From positions 1 through 64,000 of the forward strand of contig CAMZDG010000003.1 of the NCBI GenBank assembly GCA_947305245.1: a stretch of 64,000 nucleotides of DNA, read 5' to 3'. Positions 1 to 9,810 of the stretch are shown one piece after another. The DNA comes from an uncultured Lachnospiraceae bacterium. Its GTDB lineage: Bacteria; Bacillota; Clostridia; Lachnospirales; Lachnospiraceae. How positions within the stretch are numbered: the stretch's first letter is position 1; every line of letters starts with the position of its first letter. The translations under genes and the position numbers were made by a program. The notes beneath the pieces were generated by a model, which was not told the DNA's origin, searched no databases, and saw nothing but the letters and a program-made list of their open reading frames with translations.

Positions 1-41
1 ATTAGCCAAAAGACACCCCTCTTCGGTTTTTCTCCATCCAT
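1..41 (-). CDS. N-terminus of an unknown protein, cut by the window edge
   Basis: Thirteen codons are visible (MDGEKPKRGVFWL) before the window ends. An AGAGGAAA ribosome binding site lies a few bases upstream of the ATG, and a consensus promoter lies about 100 bases further up, so this is probably the first well-initiated gene of the next unit. Nothing can be said about its function. Confidence 0.4.
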   Translation of the reverse strand, partial: MDGEKPKRGVFWL

Positions 42-42
42 A

Positions 43-144
43 CTATTTCCTCTGAATATGATCCTTTACCCAGTCATACAGGCCTTCCTCATCTGTCTGC
101 CCTGATGCCACGGATACGATAAGATCCACAACTTCTTTACACAT
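43..144 (-). CDS. Small 33-residue ORF, doubtful
   Basis: An open frame of 33 codons (MCKEVVDLIVSV...HIQRK) ends two bases before the next start codon, and its composition looks protein-like. However, its ATG lies only two bases after the -10 hexamer of the promoter at 147-175, so the mRNA would start inside the frame, and no ribosome binding site is seen. It may be the remnant of a C-terminus, or chance. Confidence 0.25.
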   Translation of the reverse strand: MCKEVVDLIVSVASGQTDEEGLYDWVKDHIQRK

Positions 145-146
145 TA

Positions 147-175
147 ATTATAGCGCATAAATAGGACGTTCTCAA
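147..175 (-). promoter_or_regulatory. Consensus sigma-A-type promoter
   Basis: Reading the minus strand, TTGAGA (170-175) and TATAAT (147-152) are separated by exactly 17 bases. Immediately upstream lies the short palindrome TGACA-4 nt-TGTCA (183-196), which could be an operator. The promoter faces the truncated gene at the window edge and lies just after the stop of the AAA+ gene. Confidence 0.7.
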
Positions 176-201
176 CCCATTTTGACAGTTGTGTCATACC
201 G

Positions 202-2241
202 TCATACAGCAAAGCCGATTTTGTTTACTGTCTTTTTTGCTTTTACCGGAATTTCTATATCCTCTGCTCGGATCGTCTTGATGTCATCCTGCGATATTGA
301 ATCAAAATCCATACGTACAAGTCGGCTACTCTGCGCCATCCTTGCCTTTTCGATCACGTTTCTGACGTATCTCCCATTTCCGAAATCAGACTGAGTACTT
401 GCTTCCTCCATGATACCTTTAATCCGCTCCATCGCCCCTTCATCAATGACCATGCCTTTCTGAGATGCGATATGATTCGCAATCTGACAAAGTTCATCAA
501 CATTGTAATCTTCAAAGTGAATGTGATGTGCGATTCGAGATCTAAGCCCCGGATTTTTATCAAGGAAGCCTTCCATCTTATCAGGATATCCTGCAAAGAT
601 TACAATAAGCTCGTCTCTGTGATTCTCCATTTCCTGAACGATGGTATTGATCGCTTCATCTCCGTACAATCCGTCACGATCATCAACAAGAGAATATGCT
701 TCATCGATGAAAAGGATTCCTCCCAGAGCCTCCTTAAACTTTCTTTTGACCGTAGGAGCGGTCCATCCGACATATTTGCCAACCAGATCAGCTCTCCCAA
801 CCTCAACGATCTGCCCTTTCGAAATCACGTCATTATCCTTTAAGATTCTTGCAAATAACCTTGCCACGGAAGTCTTCGCCGTACCGGGATTACCGGTAAA
901 GATCATATGATTGCAGATACCGTCATCCGATAAGCCTTTATCTTTAAACAGTTTCTGTGCCTTATAGCTGTCCAGCGCCTGATGGATCATCTTTTTTGCG
1001 GACTCCAGCCCGATCATGGATTCCAGCTCTTCGTACGCACTTCCTTTTGGCTTGCTCGCCTTTACTTCCGATTTAGCCTCAGCGATATCCTTATACTGGC
1101 TGTAAACGGACGTTTTAAGTTTTTTACTGTACCATTCATCAAAAATCGCATTCAATTCCGGAACCAAGTATCCATGGCCTTTTTCGACTCTTTCCATCAG
1201 TTCCTTATCAGTCCTTATGCCACGGTCCTTTGCGCGTCCCCTAAGATATGAAATCGCAGTCTTGTCGATTGCCAATTCCTCTTTTATCTCTACAAAAGTA
1301 CAATCTCCTATATTTTCAAAAATCTTCATCCTAAGAGCCGTACATTCCCTCGGAAGTTGAACAATCGTTAAAACATCGCAACAATAACGGCGCATAATCT
1401 TGCACAAGTCCTCCAGGAAATAGAGACTGCCATCAGCACGATCATCATCCGGATTCACGGTTCCATAAATACTGACTACCATCGTGCCGCCAGTACACGT
1501 CTTGAATAGAGATTCCACGGTCTTCCTGGAATAGTGTTCCTCCGGGCGGAGTTCAAGTTCACAGTATCTGCGATTCTCAATCCTTCCCACATCGTATAAA
1601 GCCTGAATAAGTAACTGTGTAATGCCTTCCTGCGTTCTTTCGTCATCGCTTTCGATCATATAATCCACCGGATGACCATATGCCTTCTTCTTGGGAGTTC
1701 CCGCATAAATACGATCCAACTCAGGGACAAAGGTATCCTTTGCAAAATAGTTCTTAGAAGCAAGGTATACCGCATCCTTACTGCGTTCACGAAGGATTCT
1801 TTCCTCAAAATCAAGACGCATTCCTCTCGGCCCGTTATCTACCAGATCCTCCAGCTCAAATTCTCTCAAAACATCAAGCTCATCACGTACATAGCCGTTT
1901 CTTTCCCCGGAACTTAACATCTGAGCAAAATCGCGGAGCGTGGTCTCTCTAATCTCTACATCCTCGACTTCGAGTTTACCCTTTTTGACAAAGTTCCCGA
2001 CAAAATCGTTCACATTCAGGTAATCGCGAAGTACTAATCCAAAAGTGCATTCACCATAGGATGAAAAACTGATAAAGAAATACCCTTTATCAATAATCTT
2101 TTCATTAAATCGCTCACAGCTGACAGAAAGCGCATTGCCTAAATCTTTGTCAACAGATCTTCTTCTCCCTCTTTCTCTGGGAGTATCTATCACTTCGCCA
2201 TCTTTTGTATTGATCGTCATTTCAATCTTATAAAACTGCAT
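202..2241 (-). CDS. SpoVK/CbbX-like AAA+ ATPase with long N-terminal extension
   Basis: This 679-residue protein carries a C-terminal AAA+ module: Walker A GNPGTAKTS near residue 450, Walker B ILFIDEAY near 510, a sensor region with FAGYPDKM, and the arginine-finger segment NPGLRSRI. That set is typical of the CbbX/SpoVK clade, whose members remodel protein complexes. The first 400 residues match nothing I recognise and may bind the substrate. The start is set by GCAGGAGG upstream of the ATG. It follows the PcfJ-like gene by 31 bases and is likely co-transcribed from the palindrome-bearing promoter at 3691-3745. The AAA+ assignment is firm; the role is unknown. Confidence 0.85.
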   Translation of the reverse strand: MQFYKIEMTINTKDGEVIDTPRERGRRRSVDKDLGNALSVSCERFNEKIIDKGYFFISFSSYGECTFGLVLRDYLNVNDFVGNFVKKGKLEVEDVEIRETTLRDFAQMLSSGERNGYVRDELDVLREFELEDLVDNGPRGMRLDFEERILRERSKDAVYLASKNYFAKDTFVPELDRIYAGTPKKKAYGHPVDYMIESDDERTQEGITQLLIQALYDVGRIENRRYCELELRPEEHYSRKTVESLFKTCTGGTMVVSIYGTVNPDDDRADGSLYFLEDLCKIMRRYCCDVLTIVQLPRECTALRMKIFENIGDCTFVEIKEELAIDKTAISYLRGRAKDRGIRTDKELMERVEKGHGYLVPELNAIFDEWYSKKLKTSVYSQYKDIAEAKSEVKASKPKGSAYEELESMIGLESAKKMIHQALDSYKAQKLFKDKGLSDDGICNHMIFTGNPGTAKTSVARLFARILKDNDVISKGQIVEVGRADLVGKYVGWTAPTVKRKFKEALGGILFIDEAYSLVDDRDGLYGDEAINTIVQEMENHRDELIVIFAGYPDKMEGFLDKNPGLRSRIAHHIHFEDYNVDELCQIANHIASQKGMVIDEGAMERIKGIMEEASTQSDFGNGRYVRNVIEKARMAQSSRLVRMDFDSISQDDIKTIRAEDIEIPVKAKKTVNKIGFAV

Positions 2242-2272
2242 ATGCTACCTCCTGCATTTCTCTCCCAACTGT

Positions 2273-3658
2273 CTACTCCATGGCCAGATAATTCTTCTTT
2301 CGAAACTCTTCTGCATATTCCCACAGTTCTTTGTCGCAATAGAATTCCATGTCTCTTTTGATTAATTGATACGGATCATACAGAAGCCGGCGTGCTCTCG
2401 CATACTCCTTAAGGAACTCGTATACTTCCTTCTTGGGCAGGGAATTAAAACGCCCATACACCTGTGCTATAACTCTGTCCTTTACCTCCATAGTGACAAA
2501 GGATCGTTCCGGTTCATTTACCCTTCTGACAAACAGAATCGTGGTATTCCCGGAAGCGTGATCATCTATGTAATCCATCACACAGTTCCCCTGTGCAATA
2601 GCCTCCTTGCAAATATCCAGTGATGATCCGGGCATTGATACCGCATATCTCCTGCCTATATATTCAAAACCATTCCGCTTTTTTCTCTCTCCGAACAAAG
2701 AATCAACTCCTTCATTCCCTGTTCTGCACTCCCGAACCTTTTCCAGTTTTTCAACCACATCCGGGACGTCCCATGGTTTTGGTATCTTCATCTTCCTGAT
2801 GTCTGAGATCTCATCTCTCAACTTCAGGAACTTCTCATACTCATTAAGAAAGCACGTAGCCCCGGTTAACGATAGCCTTTCATACAAAGTCCTGATAAAT
2901 TCGTGTCCGGCGAACACCCCACCATTGTTATAAAGTGCTTCCAGATAATTCCATTGCCCGCCGGAAGGAAGCTTCTTTCCTATGTATCCTGAATACTCGC
3001 TGTATACGTTTCTGCATTGAATGATGCTTTCCTCAGCAAAGAGCTTTGAAGTCATATCCAGTTGGTTCAGTATCCTGAGCAGCTTTATAGGCATGTCATA
3101 TCCTATGATTGATTCCGGATTACTCCCGATCATATTGTAAGATGGGATCTCATCCAGATTTGACGCTATTCCATACAAATCTGCCTTGTACAGTATCTCT
3201 CTTGCTCCTGAACAATGACTTACAAAATACATGTGTTTCAGTGCGTCTCGCACACATTCGGAAGAATAATCAAAATAATGCCAGGAAGGGAACTGTCGGA
3301 ATATCTTCTCATTCAAACTATGCATCTGCTCTCCGTCAAGGCAAAGAAAATCGCCACTGATATATTCAAGAAACACCGCTTCCTCTGTCTCGGAAAGGCT
3401 ATATCCATCACAGATAACAAATCTCCTATAACCCTCCGGATAAAGCATCGGATCCAATACATACAGGTCAACGTATCCTCTCCCGTCCTCTGTTTCTCGG
3501 ACAAAAGGAAATATGTGTACTAATGAAGATTCTTCACAGAACTCCTGCTCCATAACCATGAAATCATCATCTGACACCTGCGGAAAGGCGGCATCGTCGT
3601 AACTGTCCACTTCAGGGCAGGGAAACAGCAATCGTTCAAGTTTTCTCATTTTTATCAT
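2273..3658 (-). CDS. PcfJ-like protein
   Basis: A 461-residue protein whose C-terminal half resembles the PcfJ family found on Gram-positive conjugative plasmids and elements: a GNCVMDYIDDHASG stretch followed by ILFVRR, SFVTMEVK and a VYGRFNS segment. PcfJ has no established biochemical activity. The N-terminal half is unassigned. I chose the ATG at 3658 because AAGGAGG lies just upstream; an in-frame ATG at 3763 lacks such a site and would place the start inside the repeated regulatory element. It is first gene of a two-gene unit with the AAA+ ATPase downstream. Confidence 0.7.
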   Translation of the reverse strand: MIKMRKLERLLFPCPEVDSYDDAAFPQVSDDDFMVMEQEFCEESSLVHIFPFVRETEDGRGYVDLYVLDPMLYPEGYRRFVICDGYSLSETEEAVFLEYISGDFLCLDGEQMHSLNEKIFRQFPSWHYFDYSSECVRDALKHMYFVSHCSGAREILYKADLYGIASNLDEIPSYNMIGSNPESIIGYDMPIKLLRILNQLDMTSKLFAEESIIQCRNVYSEYSGYIGKKLPSGGQWNYLEALYNNGGVFAGHEFIRTLYERLSLTGATCFLNEYEKFLKLRDEISDIRKMKIPKPWDVPDVVEKLEKVRECRTGNEGVDSLFGERKKRNGFEYIGRRYAVSMPGSSLDICKEAIAQGNCVMDYIDDHASGNTTILFVRRVNEPERSFVTMEVKDRVIAQVYGRFNSLPKKEVYEFLKEYARARRLLYDPYQLIKRDMEFYCDKELWEYAEEFRKKNYLAME

Positions 3659-3690
3659 AATGAAGTCATCCTCCTTGCCTGCCCTCTGGT

Positions 3691-3745
3691 TCTGCTTCTG
3701 TACCCACATAATACAAGGAGGGATGCGCAAAATTATGCACATCCC
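3691..3745 (-). promoter_or_regulatory. Palindromic promoter element, copy 1 (55-bp repeat)
   Basis: A 26-bp near-perfect palindrome (3720-3745, arms GGGATGTGCA / TGCGCATCCC) is followed on the minus strand by 6 nt and then the hexamer TATTAT (3708-3713). The 55 bases match copy 2 at 14965-15019 with one difference. A third, diverged copy lies at 9750-9787 with the same palindrome-to-hexamer spacing. No good -35 hexamer is present and the palindrome lies where it would be, so this looks like an operator for an activator or repressor. The PcfJ-like gene starts about 50 bases downstream. Confidence 0.6.
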
Positions 3746-3788
3746 CATCTTTTCGTAATCCAACAGAAAAACATTATCGAAGCTCTAG

Positions 3789-5039
3789 TTAAACAACAAT
3801 GCGAGCCACCTTGCCAAAAGGTGGTTTTACTGATTCATCGTCATTATTTATCAACCACAAAACCGGTATTCCCATTGCAGCTTTTTCATTTGGAAATGTA
3901 TCATATCCATCAGTTATAATGATGACTTGCGATGGCAAGTTACCTGTCATATGGTTTTTCATGTATCTGAATATATCCGAAAAATCATTCCCGCCGCCTC
4001 CAATGGGCTTTATATCCAATAATTCGTTCACACTGGAAAATGGAACCGGTTCGGTGACGTAACTTTCTGTAAAACTCAACATTCCACTTAGTTTTCCATC
4101 AAACTGATTTATTGCGCTACATATTTCAGAATATGCAGCTTTTATCGCTTCATCACTAATGGAACCAGAGGTGTCAACAACAAACCACACATTACCTATC
4201 GTTTCCTCCTTTTCATTAAAATCAGGTAAAAAGAAGGGATTATCATCAAATCTACGATCTGGTGGAGTAAAGGAATAGTCCGTAATTTCTTCCTGAACAA
4301 AATTGTTCAATATTTCCCGCCAATCAATTTGGCCTTTTTTAATCTCTTTTAACAACCGTTGCGCAAATACCGGTCCACCTCCAAATGACTTTGTGGAATC
4401 TCTTATCGATATTGCTTCCATCGCGTCAATAAGCCATTTTTCAATTTCATGCTTCATGTACTCGGTATCTTCATAATTAGGTCCACTGTACCCATTTGCA
4501 CTTTCATTATCTTCCGACCCCTTCCAACGACTGTGGTCATCCCATGACGCACCAAGCGGCGGCTTATGTCCTGTTCCATTTTTAGATGGCGGAAGCATTT
4601 CATATACCTGTTCAGTGGTATACTCATATCCCTCTTTCCCGTCCGGCGCTAGATGCATAGAGATTCCATATTTTCGTAGCGTAATTGCCCTGAGATTGTT
4701 GTTTTCCGAAAGCAGAATATTAGAGTTTACCACTATGTCGCAGGCAATATTGAATTGCTCATTATCCCGGTCACCTTGTCTTAAACAATGCTGTAAAACG
4801 ACATGAAGGATTTCATGCATCATAACAAAATCAAGTTCGGTATCGTTAAGTTCTTCAAGAAATTTCGGTCCAAAAAAAATTCTACGCCCATCGGTTGCTG
4901 CTGTTTCGCAATTTTCATCAATTGAATAAATCATATGCATCAGCAGGAGCCCGTAAAAGCCATTGTTACAAAGGATTCTCATACGGGACATTAAGAGACG
5001 CCTCATATACTCTTTTTTCTTTTCATCGGACAGAACCAT
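3789..5039 (-). CDS. VWA-like / putative metallopeptidase protein (DUF2201-type)
   Basis: In this 416-residue protein an N-terminal domain contains HEILHVVLQH (near residue 73), a zincin-type HExxH motif followed by a further histidine. The C-terminal half is a von Willebrand A-like domain with the MIDAS motif DTSGS (near 290) and a second acidic strand ending ITDGYD. This two-domain arrangement is typical of proteins encoded beside MoxR ATPases, where ATPase and VWA protein act as a chaperone-like pair. The gene overlaps the MoxR gene by 17 bases, and its GGGGAG site lies inside that gene, so translation is probably coupled. Third gene of the helicase-MoxR-VWA operon. Confidence 0.8.
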   Translation of the reverse strand: MVLSDEKKKEYMRRLLMSRMRILCNNGFYGLLLMHMIYSIDENCETAATDGRRIFFGPKFLEELNDTELDFVMMHEILHVVLQHCLRQGDRDNEQFNIACDIVVNSNILLSENNNLRAITLRKYGISMHLAPDGKEGYEYTTEQVYEMLPPSKNGTGHKPPLGASWDDHSRWKGSEDNESANGYSGPNYEDTEYMKHEIEKWLIDAMEAISIRDSTKSFGGGPVFAQRLLKEIKKGQIDWREILNNFVQEEITDYSFTPPDRRFDDNPFFLPDFNEKEETIGNVWFVVDTSGSISDEAIKAAYSEICSAINQFDGKLSGMLSFTESYVTEPVPFSSVNELLDIKPIGGGGNDFSDIFRYMKNHMTGNLPSQVIIITDGYDTFPNEKAAMGIPVLWLINNDDESVKPPFGKVARIVV

Positions 5040-6141
5040 TCACTAAACTCCCCTTTGAATGTAACCAGGTATAGAATTCGGGAATCGTCATTAGCTTTTC
5101 CTTGAAACCTTTTTCTATGGAAATATAATCCTTCAATAGTACCACACTGAAATCCGGCGGCATCTTATTCGCATAACAAATGGAATTGGCAATTCCGGTC
5201 AGATCATCTTTGTGTGCACGGGCATAACATGTCATGGACGCCGTCAATGCATACATGGCATCGGTATTTTGCGGAAGTTTCGGCATCTTCCCATCAAAAA
5301 TATCCTCAATCGAAGGCAATTCTTTATATACCTTTTCCCAGGTTCTGAATTCAACAGCGACACCAGTTCCCACAATACCGGCTATCAGAGAATACATTTC
5401 TTCAATACTGTCGCTGATTCCGTTCAGGATATTGCTGACCATCTCCCATGCACGTGGAGTCGGAAATGCCAGATCATCACTGCCCGACTCAAAACCCATC
5501 AAATAGTTTTGCCGAAATGACAAGAAGCCGATGATTCTGTCATTTATTCCGGAACTGATCGCCCACTCCTTCCAGGCCTGAAAACTGCCTTCAACCTCAA
5601 TATGCATCAGTCGGTTCGCAAGAGCCTTCGGCATTTTAAACGCTACCGATTTATCCGTAGTACGATTGCCCGCGGCAATAACAATGCAGTTGTCCGGCAG
5701 CTTATGCTCACCGACAACTCTGTCGAGTGTGATCTGGTAAGCCGCTGCCTGAACAGACTGTGGGGCGGCAGAGATTTCATCCAGAAAAAGAATATTTATG
5801 ACATCATCACTTGGATCCATCTGAAATATCTGCGGTTTGAGCCAGATTGCAAGGGTTTTATCCGCGTTAGAAGTCGGAATTCCTCTCAGATCGATCGGAT
5901 TAAACAACAACAGCCGAACATCGGTCACACAAACGGTTTTTCCGGTACTTTGCTCTATTACCTGCGCTATCTGCCTGACCGCCTGAGACTTACCAACACC
6001 GGGAGGTCCCCATAACATAACAGAAGGCATTGTCTTTACAGGTAATCCGTTATTGATCACGGTACTGTAGGCGTAGGAAAGCTTACTCACCATTTCCCTG
6101 ACATTCATGGACGGAATATTTGTCATTTTCACATCACTCAT
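5023..6141 (-). CDS. MoxR-type AAA+ ATPase
   Basis: A 372-residue protein with Walker A WGPPGVGKSQ near residue 48, Walker B ILFLDEIS near 118, a sensor-1 region IVIAAGNR and the MPKALANR segment holding the arginine finger. These are hallmarks of MoxR-clade AAA+ proteins, which usually remodel a VWA-domain partner. The partner is encoded directly downstream with an overlapping start. Its own start overlaps the helicase stop by four bases (ATGA), so all three genes are probably translated from one mRNA. Confidence 0.88.
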   Translation of the reverse strand: MSDVKMTNIPSMNVREMVSKLSYAYSTVINNGLPVKTMPSVMLWGPPGVGKSQAVRQIAQVIEQSTGKTVCVTDVRLLLFNPIDLRGIPTSNADKTLAIWLKPQIFQMDPSDDVINILFLDEISAAPQSVQAAAYQITLDRVVGEHKLPDNCIVIAAGNRTTDKSVAFKMPKALANRLMHIEVEGSFQAWKEWAISSGINDRIIGFLSFRQNYLMGFESGSDDLAFPTPRAWEMVSNILNGISDSIEEMYSLIAGIVGTGVAVEFRTWEKVYKELPSIEDIFDGKMPKLPQNTDAMYALTASMTCYARAHKDDLTGIANSICYANKMPPDFSVVLLKDYISIEKGFKEKLMTIPEFYTWLHSKGSLVNGSVR

Positions 6142-9100
6142 TTTTTATCCACTCCAAGTTTCTTATCCAGCTGTTCCACGAGATTCCTGAATTCCTCAAT
6201 CTTTTCAGTGTAGCTTTCATCTTTTGCGAGCTCTGCTTTCAAATCCGACTCTTTATCTTGTAATTTAGCCAAACCGTTCTTCAGATCCACCAAATGAGTC
6301 TCCAGGGAATCAAGATAATTATCGATACGAACAAGATTGCCAATCTCCGTGTCGCCGAGTTCCACATAATATTTCCCCTGCCGTTTTAACCAGACATATG
6401 GCTTTTTCTGATCCATATTTACCGGGAGGACGATGTCAAATCCCCGGTACGAAACAAGCTTTTTCTCTTTTGTTTCGCAAGCGTACACCTTGACCTCGGA
6501 GGTAATAGATTCCCTCAATTTTTTACGCATTTCGGCTTCTTCTTTTTTCGACCGGCTGTCAGTTGCAGGAGGATTCGCCGCCTTCCACCTCTGATAAAAT
6601 GACAGATCTTCTATGCATTTCTGAATCAAGTCCTCCTGGTGCTCCCGCTTCCCCGGGATTTCAAGAAGCTCTTTTTCCATTCGGACACGGGAATCGACGA
6701 GTTTATGCTGCAAAGTAAGATATCTGTTCAGCTCATTTGCAGCCTCAACACGCTGCTTTACAAGCGGGTTTCCAACTGCAAGAGCCTTCACTTCCGCATA
6801 ATCAAGTATAGTATCTTCGATATCTGCTCCGCTCCTGGCAGTAAGGGAGCCTGAAAGCAAGTCTGCAATAAACCTCTGCTTTGTTTCCAGCAACTGCCAT
6901 GAGTACGCATCAAAACTCCCTTCGGTAATATATCTGTAGATAGCGACTTGCGCATTAAGGTTCCCCTGCCGCAGGATACGCCCCTCCCGCTGAGTCATGT
7001 CAGCCGGTCTCCATGGAACATCAATATGATGCAAGGCAATTAATCGATCTTGGATATTGACACCGAGTCCAAGCTTGAAGGTAGATCCGATCAGGATACG
7101 AATATTCCCGTTTCGTACCTTCAGAAACAACTGCGACCTTTGTGTTTCGGTTTCGGCATCATGAATATAAGCAATTTGATCCTCCGGGACCCCCAAATTC
7201 AAAAGCCGTTCCTTTAGCTCATCATAGATATTGAACCCTGCCTTGGGCGTGGATGTATCGCAGAAAATAAGCTGCGTTGACTTGTCCTGAGAGTTTTGGA
7301 AATACACCTCTGCCACATTTTCAGCACATCTTGCTACTTTTGACTGATATGTAAATGAAGCCATCGGATCAACCAGCCGCATGTCAAGCGCCGCTTTTCT
7401 GCCATCCGTGGTTATCTTCAACATATTGTCATCCGTTCGGGAGACTCTGCCTTGCCGTACGTCGTCTGCTCTTTGCGATATATCCGCAAGATAATTTGCC
7501 AGAGCGGTCGTCTTTGTTACCACCGCATCACAATAGCCATCATGTGTAGGGATACCGGACGTTTCATCTACCTGATGGAAATCTGCGATTCCGGCAAGCA
7601 GCGAAGTAAGCTCCGGAAGATTGTGGAATTTTGCAAAACGAGTAGCCAAACGATAACTGCTGGTGTCAACATCAATTTCAAACTCAGTACTTCTTTCCGC
7701 AAACATTCCGATCCACGCATCAAAGCTTTGTAATTCCAGCATTGCAAGCTCTCCGTTTTGCAAATACTGCTGCATAACATAAGCATCCGTGATGGAATTT
7801 GTAATTGGTGTACCGGTTGCAAGAACAACTCCCTTCCCAGCATTCTTCTTCTGAACCATGTGCACTTTATCCATCATGTCCTTGCACCGCTTTGAACCGG
7901 TTGCATTGATTCCAAGTACATTATTCGTTTTTGTTTCCAACGGAACATTTTTAAAATTATGCGCCTCATCGACAAACAGCCTGGTAATACCAAGTTCATC
8001 GAAGTGGACAGCATCATCTATATCTTCCAAAGCGAGTTCTATTTCTCGTATCGCCGCCCTGATGTCCTCCTTTTTCCTTTTTAATCTGCTGGTTGCCTTG
8101 CCTTTTTGTTCGAAAAGCGCTGATATCTGGTTTTCTATTTCCTCCAAATCACTTAAGTGATAATCCCTTGACAAAGGGATCTGTTCAAAACAGCTGTAGG
8201 CTATGATGATTCCATCAAAGTCCTCGTCCCGGATTGCCTCGAGCACTTTTTCACGCTTATTTGGCGTGAAGCTCTTTGGGTCCACACACAGTAGTTTTGC
8301 ATTGGGATACATCATGGTAAAAATATTTTTCCATTGTCCGACAATGTTGTTTGGAACAACATACATATTCTTCCGGGAAAGCCCCATCCGTCTCAGTTCC
8401 TGACCTGCCGCGATCATCACATACGTTTTCCCTGCACCAACATCATGTGCAAGCAATGTGTTCGGCGAGAAAATAATTCTTGCAACCGCATCTTTCTGAT
8501 AGGGATACAAGCTTACATTGCCTGACATGTTCGGTAACTCTAAAAATGATCCGTCAAATATGCGTCTGCGGACGCAGCTGAAATTGTTCTCGAAAATTAT
8601 CTCCAACCGTTCTTTGCGCTGTGGATTTGTCCATACCCAGTTTTGAAAAGCTTTTATAAGTTTTTGCTGTTTCTCAAGTGCAGCAACCGTCTCTGCCTTG
8701 TTGATCACTCGTTTTTTTCCGGAGGCATTTGTCGGGCAACTGATCTCATCGGTTACGGCAACGGTCTTCATATTCAGTGTTTTTTCCAGAATATAAAGTG
8801 CCTCCAGTTTGTCGGTACCATAAGTTTCGCTGACAGCAGTGCTGTGATGATACCTCGTTTTATATGGAATCTCCCACGTCCCAGTGATTTCATCATGTTT
8901 TGTTTTATACATCTCCATGACATTTTCTCGGTTACAACGAAAGTACTCGTATTCGAGCGGATCTCCAAATAGATTTATAATAAAATCATCAATTATATCA
9001 GGTGGCACCCATGGCGACCCCAGCGTGACATAAATATCCTTTGTCGCCACTGTTGGCGGGAGAACTTTCTCGATTGCCTTTACATTGTCGTCGAAATACC

Positions 9101-9665
9101 CGTTATACTCTGCGCTTGCTTCCTTTGCAGCCTTCCATTTGCGCATAAGATTGCCAGACAGATACTCTTCTGCCATCTCCCACCCCTTATAGAAACATTC
9201 GTCCCATGTAAGCGGGTTCTGATATATCGACCCTTTAAGCGTAGAAATAACAGTCTTGTAATCTGCACCCGTTATCGAGGAGATGTATTCGATATCTACT
9301 CTTCCAAGTGTCGTCAGGCTTAAGACAAGCCCGTCAGAAATGCTATCTGTGTGCACCCCCCGAGCTCGAGCATCGGAATCAAAAACATTTTCCCAATCCA
9401 AAGGCAGGTCCATACATGTAACTTCCTGAATATGAGCCTCCGTTCTCTCCTGTTCCTCGCGCTCTTTCCTTTCCGCTTCTTCCCTTTCCTTCCGGCGGCG
9501 TTCATTCTCTTCCCTTTCCTGAACTTTGTCCCTGGCCGCCGTCAGCTTCTTTATCGCTTCCCCCAAATCGGCCGAAGAAATACCTTCCACACTCTCCGAG
9601 AGCTCCAACAAATCGAAGATGGAAAGCTGGCCAATTACATTTTCGGTTTCAGTTTTCCTACCCAT
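6138..9665 (-). CDS. SNF2-type superfamily 2 helicase/translocase
   Basis: This 1175-residue protein has a charged coiled-coil segment near residues 45-80, then two RecA-like helicase lobes: HDVGAGKTYV near 408 (motif I), FVDEAHNFKN near 560 (motif II), ATGTPITNS (motif III), and QREGRILRQGN near 893 (motif VI). The C-terminal 250 residues are rich in coiled coil. It resembles the helicase half of the large methylase-helicase proteins carried by conjugative elements, but no NPPY-type methylase motif is present, so it would move on or remodel DNA without modifying it. The start is set by AAGGAG eight bases upstream. First gene of the helicase-MoxR-VWA operon, preceded by regulatory copy 3. Confidence 0.82.
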   Translation of the reverse strand: MGRKTETENVIGQLSIFDLLELSESVEGISSADLGEAIKKLTAARDKVQEREENERRRKEREEAERKEREEQERTEAHIQEVTCMDLPLDWENVFDSDARARGVHTDSISDGLVLSLTTLGRVDIEYISSITGADYKTVISTLKGSIYQNPLTWDECFYKGWEMAEEYLSGNLMRKWKAAKEASAEYNGYFDDNVKAIEKVLPPTVATKDIYVTLGSPWVPPDIIDDFIINLFGDPLEYEYFRCNRENVMEMYKTKHDEITGTWEIPYKTRYHHSTAVSETYGTDKLEALYILEKTLNMKTVAVTDEISCPTNASGKKRVINKAETVAALEKQQKLIKAFQNWVWTNPQRKERLEIIFENNFSCVRRRIFDGSFLELPNMSGNVSLYPYQKDAVARIIFSPNTLLAHDVGAGKTYVMIAAGQELRRMGLSRKNMYVVPNNIVGQWKNIFTMMYPNAKLLCVDPKSFTPNKREKVLEAIRDEDFDGIIIAYSCFEQIPLSRDYHLSDLEEIENQISALFEQKGKATSRLKRKKEDIRAAIREIELALEDIDDAVHFDELGITRLFVDEAHNFKNVPLETKTNNVLGINATGSKRCKDMMDKVHMVQKKNAGKGVVLATGTPITNSITDAYVMQQYLQNGELAMLELQSFDAWIGMFAERSTEFEIDVDTSSYRLATRFAKFHNLPELTSLLAGIADFHQVDETSGIPTHDGYCDAVVTKTTALANYLADISQRADDVRQGRVSRTDDNMLKITTDGRKAALDMRLVDPMASFTYQSKVARCAENVAEVYFQNSQDKSTQLIFCDTSTPKAGFNIYDELKERLLNLGVPEDQIAYIHDAETETQRSQLFLKVRNGNIRILIGSTFKLGLGVNIQDRLIALHHIDVPWRPADMTQREGRILRQGNLNAQVAIYRYITEGSFDAYSWQLLETKQRFIADLLSGSLTARSGADIEDTILDYAEVKALAVGNPLVKQRVEAANELNRYLTLQHKLVDSRVRMEKELLEIPGKREHQEDLIQKCIEDLSFYQRWKAANPPATDSRSKKEEAEMRKKLRESITSEVKVYACETKEKKLVSYRGFDIVLPVNMDQKKPYVWLKRQGKYYVELGDTEIGNLVRIDNYLDSLETHLVDLKNGLAKLQDKESDLKAELAKDESYTEKIEEFRNLVEQLDKKLGVDKK

Positions 9666-9749
9666 GGCATAAACTCCTTATTTGCACAATTTTTACTAAC
9701 CTGTTTTCTGCTGAAGGCTTGGCTCTGCTGTTATCTGCTTTGTGTTTAT

Positions 9750-9787
9750 AGTATAAAAAATGGGATGTGCATTTTCGTGCACATCCC
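9750..9787 (-). promoter_or_regulatory. Palindromic promoter element, copy 3 (diverged), possibly also a terminator
   Basis: A 26-bp palindrome (9762-9787; arms GGGATGTGCA and TGCACATCCC) is followed on the minus strand by ATTTTT and then TATACT (9750-9755). The spacing of palindrome to -10-like hexamer is 6 nt, identical to copies 1 and 2 although the flanks have diverged. The perfect arms plus the following T run could also terminate the upstream operon. The helicase gene starts about 85 bases downstream. Confidence 0.55.
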
Positions 9788-9810
9788 CATCAGCTTATCC
9801 AGCCTAATCA

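Noticed and set aside
183..196. Terminator after the SpoVK-like AAA+ gene
   Set aside because: The palindrome has only five-base arms and no T run; it fits an operator beside the promoter better.
6138..9665. Full DNA methylase-helicase (LtrC-like)
   Set aside because: No AdoMet-binding or NPPY-type motif is present; only the helicase half is found.
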